Source: Apoda limacodes
Taxonomy: Eukaryota; Arthropoda; Insecta; Lepidoptera; Limacodidae
Length of the DNA stretch: 64,000 bases
Assembly: GCA_946406115.1 (NCBI GenBank)
Contig: OX291545.1
Span: 13,840,001-13,904,000, forward strand
Direction: 5' to 3'
Positions 1 through 11,954 of the stretch are shown one piece after another. The notes below the pieces were generated by a model that had not been told where the DNA came from, did no database searches, and saw only the letters and a program-made list of their open reading frames with translations. The translations under genes were made by a program, and so were the position numbers. Numbering within the stretch: position 1 is the stretch's first letter; the number at the start of each line of letters is the position of its first letter.

Positions 1-828
1 GATCATTTAGATTTTATGTAAAGTTCTATACACTACGAAGACTCATCGATGCGTGTAGGAGCCAGTCACGCGGGAAATTAATTCTGTTATTATTTGTTTA
101 TTAAATGTTACTATACAACAATACTAATTTTGAGGCGAATTTGCGTAAATTTGGAAGAATAATGAATAACGCGTTTTCACGTCCGAAATACTCGCACGGT
201 TATGAAGCCTGTCGAACGAAAATGATATATTTTTCAGTTTCATTGTTCTGTTCAGTTTTACGTTTTGTTTTATAAATTTTAATGCAATTTGATCATTGTT
301 CGTAATTCGATTGTGAATTGTATTGCAACTATAGGTTTTAGAATGGCTTTGTAGAGGAGCTGACAGAACATAAAAATAATCTAAAAAAAACTTGGTGAAG
401 ACATAGAGCTGTCCCCGAACTCAAACAAGCGATTGTTGAGTTTCTTGCTTTTTCGAGAATCACTAAAAAACTACGAAACGAAATTTGGTAGATAAAATTA
501 TGGCGCCGAGAGTAACACGTTTCTTATTTTGGTGTTTTGAATCTTAATTTTAGGCATACTCAAATTATTAAAATTAAGTTACTGTGCAGGGAACTATAAA
601 CCCGATTACAACAATTAGGTTCCATAAAAAAAAAAACAAAGATCAAAGAGAAGTCAATTCTATTTTATTCCTCGTTTTAGCCCTGTATATTTTATTCTAA
701 TTGTTTTAGCCCCGATTTTTAAATCTATACTACTCGTGTACATAGATTAAAACAAAGTCGCTTTCTGCCGCCGTCTGTACCGATGTACGCTTAGATCTTG
801 TAAACGGATTTTAATGCGGTTTATATAG
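1..828. other. Unassigned AT-rich non-coding DNA
   Basis: I see no exon, RNA gene or recognisable transposon here. The stretch is AT-rich with short homopolymer runs. By context it is probably the upstream intron of mib1. Confidence 0.5.
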
Positions 829-1125
829 TCAGTGGTGGTCGAGGGGTTTAAATTTCTCTTCACGTCCTAAGTGGCGGAGGTTCGAACCCTGGGTCGGCGT
901 GTACCAATGAGTCTTTTCTTAATTTCTCAAGTACACTGAGTTATTTATTCACACCACTGGCTTTTCGGTGAAGGAAAACATCGTGAGGAAACCTGCATAC
1001 GTCAAAAAAAAAAGTATGTGAAGTCCACAATCCGAACTGGGGCCGCGTGTGGACTATGGCCAGAATCACCCTCGCTTATGAGGGTAGGCCGTGCCCCAAC
1101 AGTGGGGACGTATGAATGCTGGCGA
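829..1125 (+). mobile_element. tRNA-derived SINE (SINE family A)
   Basis: A short interspersed element with a tRNA-like RNA polymerase III promoter. An A-box-like stretch lies at 831-850 (agtggtggtcgaggggttta) and a canonical B box, GGTTCGAACCC, at 879-889. The body carries a block often seen in lepidopteran SINEs (gtgaaggaaaacatcgtgag, about 970-990), an A-rich tract near 1004 and a 3' part ending in a 'caacagtgggacgtatgaa'-like motif. A possible target-site duplication (gtttatata near 820, gttatata near 1127) flanks it. The SINE codes for nothing and would depend on LINE machinery. A 3' fragment of the same family lies in antisense at 6386-6499. Confidence 0.8.
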
Positions 1126-1574
1126 AGTTATATAAATAAAGTGATTAAAGAGGATGGTTATATTGTTTTGTGTTAATTCGTTGAAATATGACGATAATTG
1201 CTCAAGATGACAAAAAATCATGCCGACTGGGAGCTATTTCGCAGTCTAGTTTTGTGTTCTTTAGGTAAACAGGTCCTTCTTATAGAAGATCACTGTGTAC
1301 TACATTTCTTGCATACATGTCAATGTTCCGCCGGTGCAGACTATATCCTGTGTTTTACAAAAGTCTAAAGGGGGAACGCAACCATGTTTAACTACAATTT
1401 TGATTTTACTTACTTTTTATAAGTATGGTACTTAGTTTTAGGATAATATCATATTAAATCTATACATATAATAAAATGGTAGGAAAGTTAAAACTGTACA
1501 TTGAATATTTTTTTATAAGAATACTTGTGGTGTGATCTACAATCGATACCGAAGCCAAAAATAAAGTTTTTAGA

Positions 1575-1745
1575 ATGCTTTTTTGTTTTGCCTAACTGTT
1601 TATTTGTCTGTATGTATGTTCGGGATAAACTCAAAAAGTACTGCATGGATTTACTTCAAATTTAGCACGAAAATTATTAAGAAGTCGGGTCAACATATAG
1701 GCTACATATTATCACGGTATCACCTACGGGAAACGAGCAGTGAAC
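1575..1745 (+). repeat. Degenerate interspersed repeat fragment
   Basis: The wording of this stretch (a run of short T-rich pieces, then tgtatgtatgttcgggataa, a 'caaaaagtactg' block and 'tcacggtatcacctacggga') resembles a dispersed non-coding repeat that recurs in lepidopteran introns. The family is judged from memory, and no second full copy lies in this window. The 62-codon reading frame over it is probably incidental. Confidence 0.4.
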
Positions 1746-4589
1746 CTTTATTTCTTCAACGCATTCTGTAACAACGACGACGACTAAACTAATCTAACGA
1801 CGCATATCTGACTTGCTTCTTAATTATTAATTATTCTACTCACACATAGCCATTTATTTTATGTTAAAAAATCGTGTAAAGTCATAACTTAGAATAAGGA
1901 CTTATAATTCTTCACCATATAAAAATGTTTCCTATTTGCTAACTAGATGGCGTTGGCGTCGAATTAGATCGCGCTATGGTTTCGTTCACAAAAAGTGATT
2001 TTATAGTATAGCGTTCACGCAGACGACGTCGCTGGCAGCAGCTCGTAAATATATATGTTTATATAAATTAATAAAATTCTTCAAAATAATAATTTTAATT
2101 TGAAACTAAGGCAAGAATGTTAAGTCAAAACTGATGTAAAAAGCCTTTGCCTACACATTATTAAACGTTTTAATTTAAAATCGCCTTAGATTGACCAAAA
2201 TTAAAGTTTATTCCCCTCATTGCCAAGACTTTAATTACAATAGTTGAATAAAAAGAAGCTGGATAGTGTCGTGGTAAATAAAATAAATCTGAACCTACTA
2301 CCGTAATTTTTCAGGTAGGTAGGTACTATTTTAGAAGATTCGTGAAGAAGAGAAACTATTTTCATATTAGTTTCCTTCGTACCTTTGATTATACCGATAA
2401 ATTGATGGTATATAAAAAAATCTAGGTGAGTTCAAAGAATCAGGCCTTTTATGTTTAGGTAGTAATAAATATTTGTTATCCACAAAATTCTGTACTTAGC
2501 GCTCGATACGAATCGCACTTGACCATTTTTTGCAATCAGATTTAACTTTTGGAAGTTCTCAGACAAGATTTTAGCAAATTTGATTTAAAAATGAAATAAA
2601 AATATAATAATTAAACATTAACGTAAATGGCAACAATTTTCAATGTACCAATTGTTTGTTCGCATAGATAGAATTTAAGCACTTTTCGACAATGCAGCAG
2701 CGTTCGGCCTGTGCTTTCAAGCGTTCACGCTCTGTCAATAACTGTTGTCCTGTGTGCTAATGGTTGGAACATGCTCCCTATTTATGCTCATACCATGCCA
2801 GTCGAGCTAGATATAGCCCTGTTAAACGCTATTGACTCATTGACAGCCACCTGCAACATAGTTTTAGGTTTCCATTTTCTGGATCTAGCTAGATGATCTA
2901 CTAATACGAGGTAAACGAATAACGTCGGAATCACCGTAAGGCAATTAAAGGTGATGTAAAAGTTTATATACAAAGTTCCAAGTAAAGTTGCACGGGTAAC
3001 ACCACGGGAAACTACCTAGTAACTGATAAATAAATTACTGCATAATTTAAAAAGAAATTGGACGTTTTATGTTCGACTGTGAGGTCGGTAAGTTAATCTC
3101 ACTTGTAATTAGCTAATGAAAATCGCGACCGCCACGTTTTACTCAATAAATATTTCCCTTACTGCCTGTTACCACGAGCTGTCGATAAATTTATGGAAAG
3201 GTCCGGCGTCACCTGAAATTTTATGTTTCCTTCAGCACTCGCTTCTTGCAAAATATATTACCGACTCAGGTTGGAACCAGAAAATAAATATTTTCTGTTA
3301 TGTATACTTTTTGTATCGGTTAAAGGAGGGTTTACGATTGCATCGCATTAAGGCGACTTGCTGCGTTTGTAGATGCTGTCAAAATAGTTGATGCCAAAAG
3401 TTTCGTGTGTGCTGTGTCTTCTAAATTTTTTTTTCTTGATTTATATTATATCTACATCTACACTAATATTATAAAAAGAAAAGATTTGATTTTTTAAGTT
3501 AAATGGTTAACCGATTTAAAAAAATCTTTCACGCTAGATTACCAGCAAATAACTACTATATTTTATTTTCAACCTGTTAAGTGCGAGTCGGCGGGTCAGA
3601 GAGGGAACGGAATGTTTGTTGGGACCGACTAGTTTTTTATATTTTTCGTGTAAAGTATTTTCGTTCAAAGTCTTGATTATGAGCACAGTGACAAATGCTC
3701 TGCCTACTAGGTCTTTGGGAACGAAATAAAATCTTCCCCATTCAAAATTGATTTAAAATCCTTTATATGCGTGCGAGCATTAACTTTAATCTGAAAATGT
3801 CTGTACAAATTAATTAACATATATTTCTATACAAAACAGCTTTGACTGAGTTCCCATAAATTGGCAAGCATGCCGGACGTCGTCGTGCTTTGCCAAATTA
3901 CACGTTCGTTGTGCACAAAGTTGTGTAAGAAATGCAAAGCTCGCTTTCAATTCTACGAAAATATTTTATGGAAATTGTTTCTAAAGTTTATTACAATACT
4001 GGCAAAAGACTGTCTTTTACGTCATGATAAACATAGACAAAAGCATTATTTTTCGTGTTTTGTCTTTGGTCGTGAGATTGCACTAAATGTCTTATACATA
4101 CAAAATCTATCTTAACATTAAAAAAAACCACATGTTCAAATATTTGTAAATAAAAACTTATGATTTTAAAACTTGTGTGATTAGAATTGCCAGTACATTT
4201 TTTTTCAATAGAAAAAATCGACTCGATCATTCGCTCGGGATGAAAAATAACTTATAAGTATCGTGGAGGGATATCAACTATTTCCACATCAAATTTCAAC
4301 GAAAAGAATAACATGATCGATTCACACACTTTATTCTTGCAAATAAGAATTTTTCTATGTAAGAATGCGCAGTGAAAGCTATTTATCGGGAAGTTCCTGG
4401 TTATGATTTACGATGTTTGATTTGTTCGGGTAATATATGTGGGGTTGGTAAGGATTTCCTCAAATGTCTGAGCTGCGGTAGCTTTTGCTCTTGGTGTGGA
4501 TCTGTCAGATATGGTTCTTTCTCATGCAATTGCCGAATAGATTGGTTTGCACTTACTTTATTATTATATTGTTTATTGCCTCTGCCGTT
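1746..4589. other. Unassigned non-coding DNA
   Basis: No exon or clear transposon protein is visible. Around 3455-3530 there is a short stretch (ctacactaatattataaaaa) that looks like the edge of a dispersed insect repeat. Reading frames here are short and show no recognisable domain. Confidence 0.4.
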
Positions 4590-4675
4590 ATTTGTCCACA
4601 CCACAGAGGCATGGGCTTCTCCTTAGAGAAGAAGGCTTAGGCCAAAGTCCACAGCGCTGGCCCTGCTAGAATTAG
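4590..4675 (-). repeat. Lepidopteran repeat 3' module
   Basis: On the minus strand this reads 'ggccagcgctgtggactttg' followed by 'gcctaagccttcttctc'. The module recurs within the window as the tail of the 5S-derived element near 14790-14815 and, more diverged, near 19735-19850 (minus). It probably marks the 3' end of a non-autonomous element. Confidence 0.6.
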
Positions 4676-4783
4676 CAGGCGTTGTCTTACTATTGGCCAC
4701 TTGACTCAGAATTTTCAAGTCGTGCATAAGATTTCTGAGAATTAGCTTAACGATTGCTGTCATAATGACAACAGCTAACACAC

Positions 4784-4877
4784 ATTATGTACACGAATAT
4801 TATTATGTACACGGATATTATTATGTACACGGATATTATTGTGTTTACGGATATTATTGTGTTTACGGATATTTTTA
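4784..4877. repeat. 20-bp minisatellite, about 4.7 copies
   Basis: Tandem copies of a 20-bp unit, consensus close to attatgtacacggatatt plus three bases. The first copies read 'atgtacac' and the last two 'gtgtttac', so the array holds two sub-variants arranged in blocks. It does not encode a protein repeat. Confidence 0.9.
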
Positions 4878-5036
4878 TGCCCGGAATCAACAATTAGCTG
4901 TAGTTTGAAGCAAACCTACATACATTTATTTATTAATTTAATGCTTTATTGTATAATGACAAACACACATAACGTTATAAAAAAACTGTACAAAAAGGAA
5001 AGGGCACTGATCTTTTTAATAAATAATTATTTTTGG

Positions 5037-5283
5037 TCATTACACACAGCGCCATCTGGTACTAAACTAAGCAAAGCTTGAACATCCATAGTTCAAGCCC
5101 ATCAGACAACGGTTACATACACAAATATATTTATTATTGTAAATACATACATATTATACATAGAAAACATCCAGACTCAAGACAAACACAAAGTTCACAT
5201 AAATGTTTGTCCTGTGCGGGGATGAAACCCACATCCCTTGGTTCAGCAGGCAGGTCATTACTTAATGAGCCACGGAGCCGCCA
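5037..5283 (-). mobile_element. tRNA-like SINE (SINE family B), near full length
   Basis: On the minus strand the element begins at 5283 with 'ggctccgtggctcattaagt', an A-box-like sequence, followed by a B-box-like 'gggtttcatcccc' near 5225. The body contains 'ggacaaacatttatgtgaac'. The 3' part has an AT-rich, TATT-bearing middle and ends in a block complementary to 'cacacagcgccatctgg' (about 5042). The same 3' block occurs at 12935-13010 and 55727-55965, both minus, which defines a three-copy family in this window. It is non-coding and non-autonomous. Confidence 0.8.
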
Positions 5284-6385
5284 AATATTACTGTGCTAAG
5301 CTATCGAGCTTGCAGCAATCGATGTTGCGCATAAATTTTGGACATTGCATTTGATATTTATTTTGGTAGACATAGTAGCGCCTGTTCGAAACTGTCGATG
5401 CGGCAGCGGTAGCGGCGCGGCGCGGCGGCAACACGCATTGGTGCGGCGCTATATGATCCGTAAATAATCCCTTCATAATACCAGGCTTAATGGCATGGAA
5501 TTTAACAACTGAATGTTTTCTTTCTGCTTCGCCTGTGATAGAGTTAGGTCTGTAGCGCTAGGTTTCTTCTCTCGAAAATAATTCACTGCAATAGTACCTC
5601 TTAGGTAATGAAATTAATAGAAACACTTTAGAGGTTATAAATCTGAACTTAATACAACAAAATTTCCAGATTTTAAAAACATATGGTTGAAAACTTAGAG
5701 GGGTTGATACAATTTTTTAACTTTGAAAGCTAGGTGAAGTAACTCACAAAACATTCTTGCATCTATGAGAAAGTCATATTAAAACCTTTAATGCATTTTT
5801 AAAGACCTATTCAAGAATATCCCACACAGTGATTCTAAAAAGGTATGTTCATATAATATTTTACAAGGTTATTTCATGATAAATGTCTTGCAGTGTTTGA
5901 TATCACGCGGGAAATTGGTTTTTGCTTAAACTTTCACATTTTATTCTATAAGTAAGTACTTACTTATTGTTATTATCACTTGTTGAACTTTTCTTACTCC
6001 TTTTTCTATTGTTAAAATATTTGAAGTACACAAATATTTTTATTCTTTGGAAAAGTACAGTATTTTCGCTGTAATCCTAAAATTAACGACACCAGCAGCT
6101 GCGCTCGTACGCCCTGTACGCCAGGCACTTATGGACTTCCTCATCTCTTTTTACGACTATCCTCTATTAAAATAGCTTAATCAGCACATGACTCTATATT
6201 CTAGATTTTTTGACATTTATGGTGCATCACTACCTAAAATGAATTTAATTATTTTTAACCAATTAATCGCTTTGAAATGACGATCAGTGATTGTGATTAT
6301 ATTTCTTAATTTGGACCAATGATATTTTAAAAATTCTGTTTCATTGGTTTGGACTATAGTTTAGGATTTAGGGGATAGGGACATC
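5284..6385. other. Unassigned non-coding DNA with a GC-rich patch
   Basis: A short GC-rich patch at about 5395-5450 (gcggcagcggtagcggcgcg) stands out from the AT-rich surroundings. No exon could be supported on either strand. Confidence 0.4.
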
Positions 6386-6499
6386 TTGTCAGCCTTACGG
6401 TTGGGGCACGGCCTCCCCTTACCGAGGGTGCTTTGGGCTACAGTCCAGACGTGGGCTCAGTGTTTCGACTTCACATACGTATTTTTTTTACGTTTGCAA
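6386..6499 (-). mobile_element. SINE family A, 3' fragment
   Basis: The reverse complement matches the 3' half of the SINE at 829-1125: the 'tatgtgaagtc' block beside an A-tract, the 'gtctggactgtagcccaaag' region and a 3' end around 'gggaggccgtgccccaacc'. The tRNA-like promoter half is missing. It abuts the 3' end of the LINE at 6510. Confidence 0.75.
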
Positions 6500-6509
6500 T
6501 GAATAATCA

Positions 6510-7405
6510 ATATACTTGAGTAGACCTGTAAACACCACTTTTGAATCGTCACTTAAATTATAAATTTTTTAAACTTTGCCACCGATTCGGAATGATTTAC
6601 TAACGAGAAGAACCGGCAAGAAACTCAACAGTTAATCTTTATATTCATATTATATCATAACTTAAAATACAACATAGTCTTACACTAGGTAATAAAATAA
6701 TATTATTTTAATTTAAAAATATTACAAATGCACCGATACCAATTAATTAAGTTCTAATCTTTCAAGCATTTTTATCATCAATGTATTTATTTGACATCTT
6801 TGTAATAGCTTTCTTTCATTAAACTATCTTTGACATATATTTTAAATCTATTTGGAGGTAAATTAAGTACATGTTCTCGAATTTTATTGTAAAAATTTAT
6901 ACTTTGTAGTGCAAAAGAGCTATGTATCTTCTGAAGACGACATTTTGGAACTACCAATTTATTCTTTTTCCTTGTATTAACACTGTGTAGGTCACTATTT
7001 TTAGCAAATAAGTGTTCAATTTTTGCGTACATACATTATACAAGTGAAGATATATTGGCAAGGAACAATTAAAATATCAATTTCCCCAAATAGTTCCATA
7101 AGAGAAATTCGAGGTCCCAAATCATATATCGTCCGTATACTGCTCTCATTTGCAAAATAAAGCAAAATCAGCTTCCTTACCCCAAAGCAAAATGCCATAA
7201 GACATGACGTAATGTAAATAGCTAAAGTAGACCAAGTGAGCAGTGTCAACATCTGTAAGCTGCCACAATTTAATAAGCAGATGAACTAAGTTTCCCTGCA
7301 AGACTTGGGATGTGAGGGTTTTACTGCAGCCTATTGTCTAATGTAATACCTGCCTTAAAAGACCGTTGAGTCTAATAGTTCAATTTTTTCACCGTTTAAG
7401 GATAG
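6510..7405 (-). mobile_element. LINE remnant, family K (RT C-terminal part)
   Basis: A 5'-truncated, decayed non-LTR retrotransposon. Read from 7405 downwards it encodes the region after the reverse-transcriptase catalytic core. Visible pieces include 'LNGEKIELLDSTVF', then 'LTDVDTAHLVYFSYLHYVMS', then 'YGILLWGKEADF', and a C-terminal 'NTRKKNKLVVPKCRLQKIHS' block ending 'NKIREHVLNLPPNRFKIYV'. The pieces sit in more than one frame and contain stops, so the protein is dead. The 3' UTR shares 'cacttttgaatcgtca' and 'accggcaagaaactc' with the copy at 40325-41405. I place it in the Jockey/CR1-like group of insect LINEs without assigning a named family. Confidence 0.85.
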
Positions 7406-8571
7406 TTTTATATTTATATATTATTATATATATATTTCTGACATTTGGTATCATAAATTTTAAACACTTAGTCACTTTCGCATTAAGAAGTTTTTTGCCG
7501 TAAGCCACTGAAGAACCTGAGAAAGTGCACAACTTACGTCGTCAAAACTAGTTTTATTTTGTTACTAGGTGTAACATAATACGAGGAAACTAAAAAATAA
7601 CACATGTAGGTACAAGGTGTAATCTATAATTTACGTCTTCAACTTCAGATATAATTTAGTCAAATAGTCCAAAAGGCTATAAATTAACATAAATAAATTT
7701 AATATCATCTATAATAATTGATATAATAGAGCTGAAAAATTTCTTTCTTTTTTATTGGAACGTGTTAATCTTTAAAACTACCAGCAGAATTCGAAAAAAT
7801 ATTTTTGCATTTGACAGCCCCATTCTTGAAGAAGGTCATAGGCTATTTTACATCACGCTTAGTCCCTTAGGAGCCGAGCAACAAGAAAAAATGTCAAAAA
7901 GAACTCTAAGTGAAATCGAAGTCATAGCGCGGGCGAGCGACGCGATGGGCTTTGCGACGGGTGTCAGCAAAGGAAATGGCAGAACATCTGTCAGGTCAAG
8001 TAGTACTTTTATATATGTATGTTAGTAACAATATATGTAATTCAACGTTTCTAGTTCTTACACATGGCTGTAGCTTAAACTGGAAGCACCTCGTACCCAC
8101 ATTATTTGTGTCATAAACTGAATTCTGCAACGTATACAAGTTAAAATTAAGATAACAGTTATCTTCATTAAGCACATTTCTCTTATTGTCTAACAATTAC
8201 ATTAAATAAGCACATTTCGAAATCGTGTGAGTCAAATGGTATGTGGGTAGAAAAGGTAGAATCAAATCGCTTGTTTGCCATACGGGCGTTCGGAATCTTT
8301 TGGGGTGTCAAAGCAAGAGATCAAAACACAGAAATATGCACAAGGTATTCGTATATATTGTCTTTAGTTTTTAAACATCAGATACAAGTTTTGCTTTGAT
8401 ACACCCGTCTTGCTTTTTTGTTGAATTGAATTGAAGTGAACAAATTGAAAATTGTGTGTAGCAAAATTAAACTGACTGCAAACTAGTTAGTTAATCACTT
8501 AAAAGTAATAAATCGCGAACTGAACAGAATGCACGAGCTCGACTCGCACTAGACCGGTTTTATTATAAGTT
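7406..8571. other. Unassigned non-coding DNA
   Basis: Mostly AT-rich, including a TA-rich run near 7415-7438. A GC-balanced patch at about 7865-7990 has an open frame on the plus strand, but I recognise no domain and no convincing splice sites around it. Confidence 0.4.
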
Positions 8572-9275
8572 GTTTTTTTATACCATTATGATGGCAAACA
8601 AGCTTGCGGTCCGCCTGATAGTAAGCGGTCACCGTAGCCTACGGTCGCTTGCAACACTAGGGGCTTTATTCGCGCGTTGCCGACCCTTTAAAGATCTAAT
8701 AACTTCTTTCTTGAAGAACCCCATACTTTAATTCTTAGAGAAAACCTTGACAGGGAGCTCATTTCACAACCTAAGCGTTCGCGGGAGGTAGTTTCTCTGT
8801 AACAGCACTGTGCGTGACCGTTTAGCTTCTAAGGTGTGAGGATGAAATCCCAGTCGATGGAGGGCGGTGTGATAGTAAAAAGTGGACGAGGGTATCATTT
8901 TTAACAATTCCTCATAACACATAACATTATACAAGCGTGAGAATACACACAGGGATGCAAAGTCTCTCATCAGACTTGAGGGTTCGATACGGCTTGTAAA
9001 TTTTGGATCGTCGACGATTCTCACAGCGCGCCGTTGAACCTTGATATAAGGACCAAGCTATTATCCGGGTGCACCCGCCCAGAGATGACAGCAGTAGTCC
9101 ATATGCGGCCGGACTTGCGAACGACTATGTCGAAAACCAAATCGACGGTCGCTGACCAAATCGACGGTCGCTGTCCAGGTCGTGTTTTTCTACGTATCTT
9201 AAAAGCTGTGTGTTGATCACACGCGCTATATATCACCTTGGAGAGGCCTGTGATTCGATGGATCTGATCTATAAT
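8572..9275 (-). mobile_element. LINE family J, internally deleted copy
   Basis: A lepidopteran non-LTR retrotransposon fragment. The 3' end lies at a T-run near 8572 (poly-A on the minus strand), followed by the shared 3' UTR containing 'ggcaaacaagcttgcggtcc'. The C-terminal protein reads 'MRIVDDPKFTSRIEP', 'FASLCVFSRLYNVMCYEELL', 'FYYHTALHRLGFHPHTLEAK' and 'LLQRNYLPRTLRL'. Near 9180-9270 the match jumps to the RT region (gtgttgatcacacgcg, gattcgatggatctgatcta), so an internal piece is missing compared with the copy at 25115-27150. A 19-20-bp tandem duplication (ccaaatcgacggtcgctg) lies at about 9138-9176. Confidence 0.88.
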
Positions 9276-11702
9276 TTTTACTATAAAGCTTACACTATAA
9301 TCGTTTTAAGTTGGAAGCCTGTATGTATGTATCTACGATAGAGTAAAAATAACAAAAACATGTTTTGTATGGAGACCGAAATTTTTTTTTTTTTTTGTCA
9401 TGAAGTACGCCGTAACAACACATATACTTTAAAAAATCACGCCTGTTGTACTTTAGCCCAAAATATAGAGCCCATTAAAGGCGAATTGTATGATTTGAAT
9501 CTAGCTTATCTATTCTTATTCACATTTTACACGTACATTCTGTGTCAACTGTTTAATGACACGATAAAAAGATTTTCCTAAATAAATAGAAAAAAAAGCA
9601 GTAGGTAAGAAATACATATAGCCTCTGGTTCGTAGACAATATGTCGCTAAGTAGTAACATTAAACGTTTTCCGATATCTAAAGCAAAAGTACTCAGTCGG
9701 GTACGATACGGCACAGTCGAATGACAAAGAACTCCGAGCTTGCAATATTGGAAGTCTAATGGCCCGCGGTGTTTCTTTAGCTTTCCTAGACTTAAGTTTA
9801 TTGGTTTAGATTTAAAGAAAAAAGTTTGCTGTGGGCCGGTATGCTCGTACAATCAATTACTGTTAAGTATGGGTACTTAAAGCAGGAGATTAGTGCCACA
9901 CAATCAATCAAGGCAGTGCCTGATGAGGGGACGCTGTTAGTGCGGGGCTGTACTAAGTACTTGACGCATTGAACCAGTCACTTTATTGGCGAATTGATTC
10001 GCTGAAATTTATAGCTCAGTATTGTTGAATGAATGAAAGTTACCCACTGACATTAATTCTTCTTCTTTTGGAACCAGTGATTTGGCTTTTTGTTTCCCGT
10101 TTTTTTTTATAAAGTAAGTAAGTTTATGTGATAAAATTTTTTCATTTATGATTAATAATTTACGAATATAACCTTTATCTGGGAAGTTTATAATTTAGAC
10201 TGATAAAATACTAATTTAATTTTTCAGAAAAAGTAAACTTTGTTTTAAAGTTATCTATGGAGATAGATGACATGGAAATCACAAATATGGAGGATTATGT
10301 GGTGGTCGCGGATAACGATAACGGGGTCAAGGACCTCATGAAATATTATCCAAAGTTACGTTTTGATAAATTATGTTCTCGTCTTTTTGGAGGATATAAT
10401 AATGAAAGGCATATTTCTTTTGTCAGTAACACTATAGATGTGTAGGTACTAACACAAAAGTGAAGAATATAATGAAATTTTAATTTAAATTTAAACTTAT
10501 TTCTTCTGTTTTAAAAAAAGGTTGTATTGAACACCTTTTATTTAATATTTTATAATTTGTCGAATTAGACAAAAATTAAAAAAAATAACCATAGCCCTAA
10601 TACTCAAAACCTTGTAGGTTTTCGCGGGTCCGCAAAGATTCTAACTTTTTTTGCGTCGTGTTTTTAAACTTATCACCTTGTTTCTCTCGAAATTCGGTCA
10701 TTTTCGTCATTATTTTCTGTCATATTTATGAACAAGTGATAATCGTGAGAGGTATGGTGAGAAAGGTCATTGAAATGCAAGTAGAAGGGTATTTTCCAAT
10801 TTTTTAAAAAAGTAAATTTAAAAGGTTGTCTTACAAGTGACGACAGCAGTGTAAAGACTTCGACTTTGGCAAAGCACTAGCATTGATTGTTTTAAATCAA
10901 TATAAAAAAGTAGATACTACTACTACAAACTGACACACAAATAATCAGAGCCTCTACTCAAACTCAAACTATTTTTATTCAAGTAGACTTTTCAGCTATC
11001 AACGATTTATATACCCAAATTTATATACTTTACTTTTCCATTTAACTTTACTTTATTCTGAGATACTTAAATAGTTAAAATTCAAGTCAATATTTCAAAC
11101 GAATTAATAAGTTTTATTTGTCTTTTATAAACAAGCGGTGGGCCATGATCTTAGTGATCTTAGTAAGCAAAGCGTTGATGTGAAATCGAAGGTTTTGACC
11201 CCAATTTAGTTTTGTGCCACATCACCAACACCTGTCCTTATTGCTTCAATAATAGAAAGGAAAATGTCCGCATGCCGCGTGGTGATCTCGCCCGACCGGC
11301 CTTTCGTCCAACAATATTCACCTAATAAGTATGTGCTTACGTCCCAAACATTCCTTGTGTAATGTGGAAAGTTCGCAAACTGATATTGAAAGTGAAAGCA
11401 CGTGTATTTTACATTAGGGCGCATTGTTAAAGTGTCACATGCCGTGTTTTAGTCCTTGGAAATCTTAGCTTCGTCATCATTCCTCGCATGCCGTCGCCCT
11501 ATCCCCGTTTTTGCGTCGTTAAAAACTAATAATAATCATATAAGAGTACCTATACATGAATTTGCACTGTATGAGGGATAGGATCAGGATGAATATCGTA
11601 TTAAGATAATATCGTAGTAATATAATATCGTAGGTTACAGTTTATTACCGATACTTGATTCGATATGTCGGTCATAACCAATTACTATTAGACATATAAC
11701 TG
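9276..11702. other. Unassigned non-coding DNA, with one candidate small frame
   Basis: No conserved exon was found. At about 10960-11000 the sequence 'actcaaactcaaactatttt' followed by 'tattcaagtagac' looks like the inverted 3' tail of a LINE. A 62-codon frame at 10257-10445 (+) follows a TTTTCAG and begins MEIDDMEITNMEDYVVVADN. I cannot assign it to a family, so it is described only as a finding. Confidence 0.4.
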
Positions 11703-11954
11703 TTGATTTTATTGAAGGGAAAACTTCTTTAGCGGCGTTGTGCACTTTTTTTGTGATGGGTAAAATATGATAAAATCGCGTCAGGCTAATCGAAAATTCA
11801 TAAGACGGAAACCATAATGCCGCGCCATAAAAAAAAGCAACACGGAAACTATAATGCCACGCCATAATAGGATGATTGGCAAAATAAAAAGATTGATTTT
11901 GAAGTGAAAACTTCTTTAGCGGCGTTGTGCACTTTTTGTGATGGGTGAATAATG
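11703..11954. repeat. Nested direct duplications
   Basis: A 60-65-bp block containing 'aaaacttctttagcggcgtt' and 'gtgcactttttgtgatggg' occurs at 11703-11770 and again at 11893-11954, about 190 bp apart. Between them a second, shorter duplication is nested: 'acggaaaccataatgccgcg' at about 11804 and 'acggaaactataatgccacg' at about 11840. The outer block looks like a dispersed lepidopteran repeat that was locally duplicated. Confidence 0.85.

Noticed and set aside
879..889. A tRNA gene at the perfect B box
   Set aside because: No acceptor stem or cloverleaf can be completed around it, and the following body is a SINE body.
4372..4626. Cys-rich 84-codon frame resembling a zinc-binding protein
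   Set aside because: The cysteine spacing does not match a zinc-finger family I know, and the last part runs into an antisense repeat module. It is most likely a chance frame.
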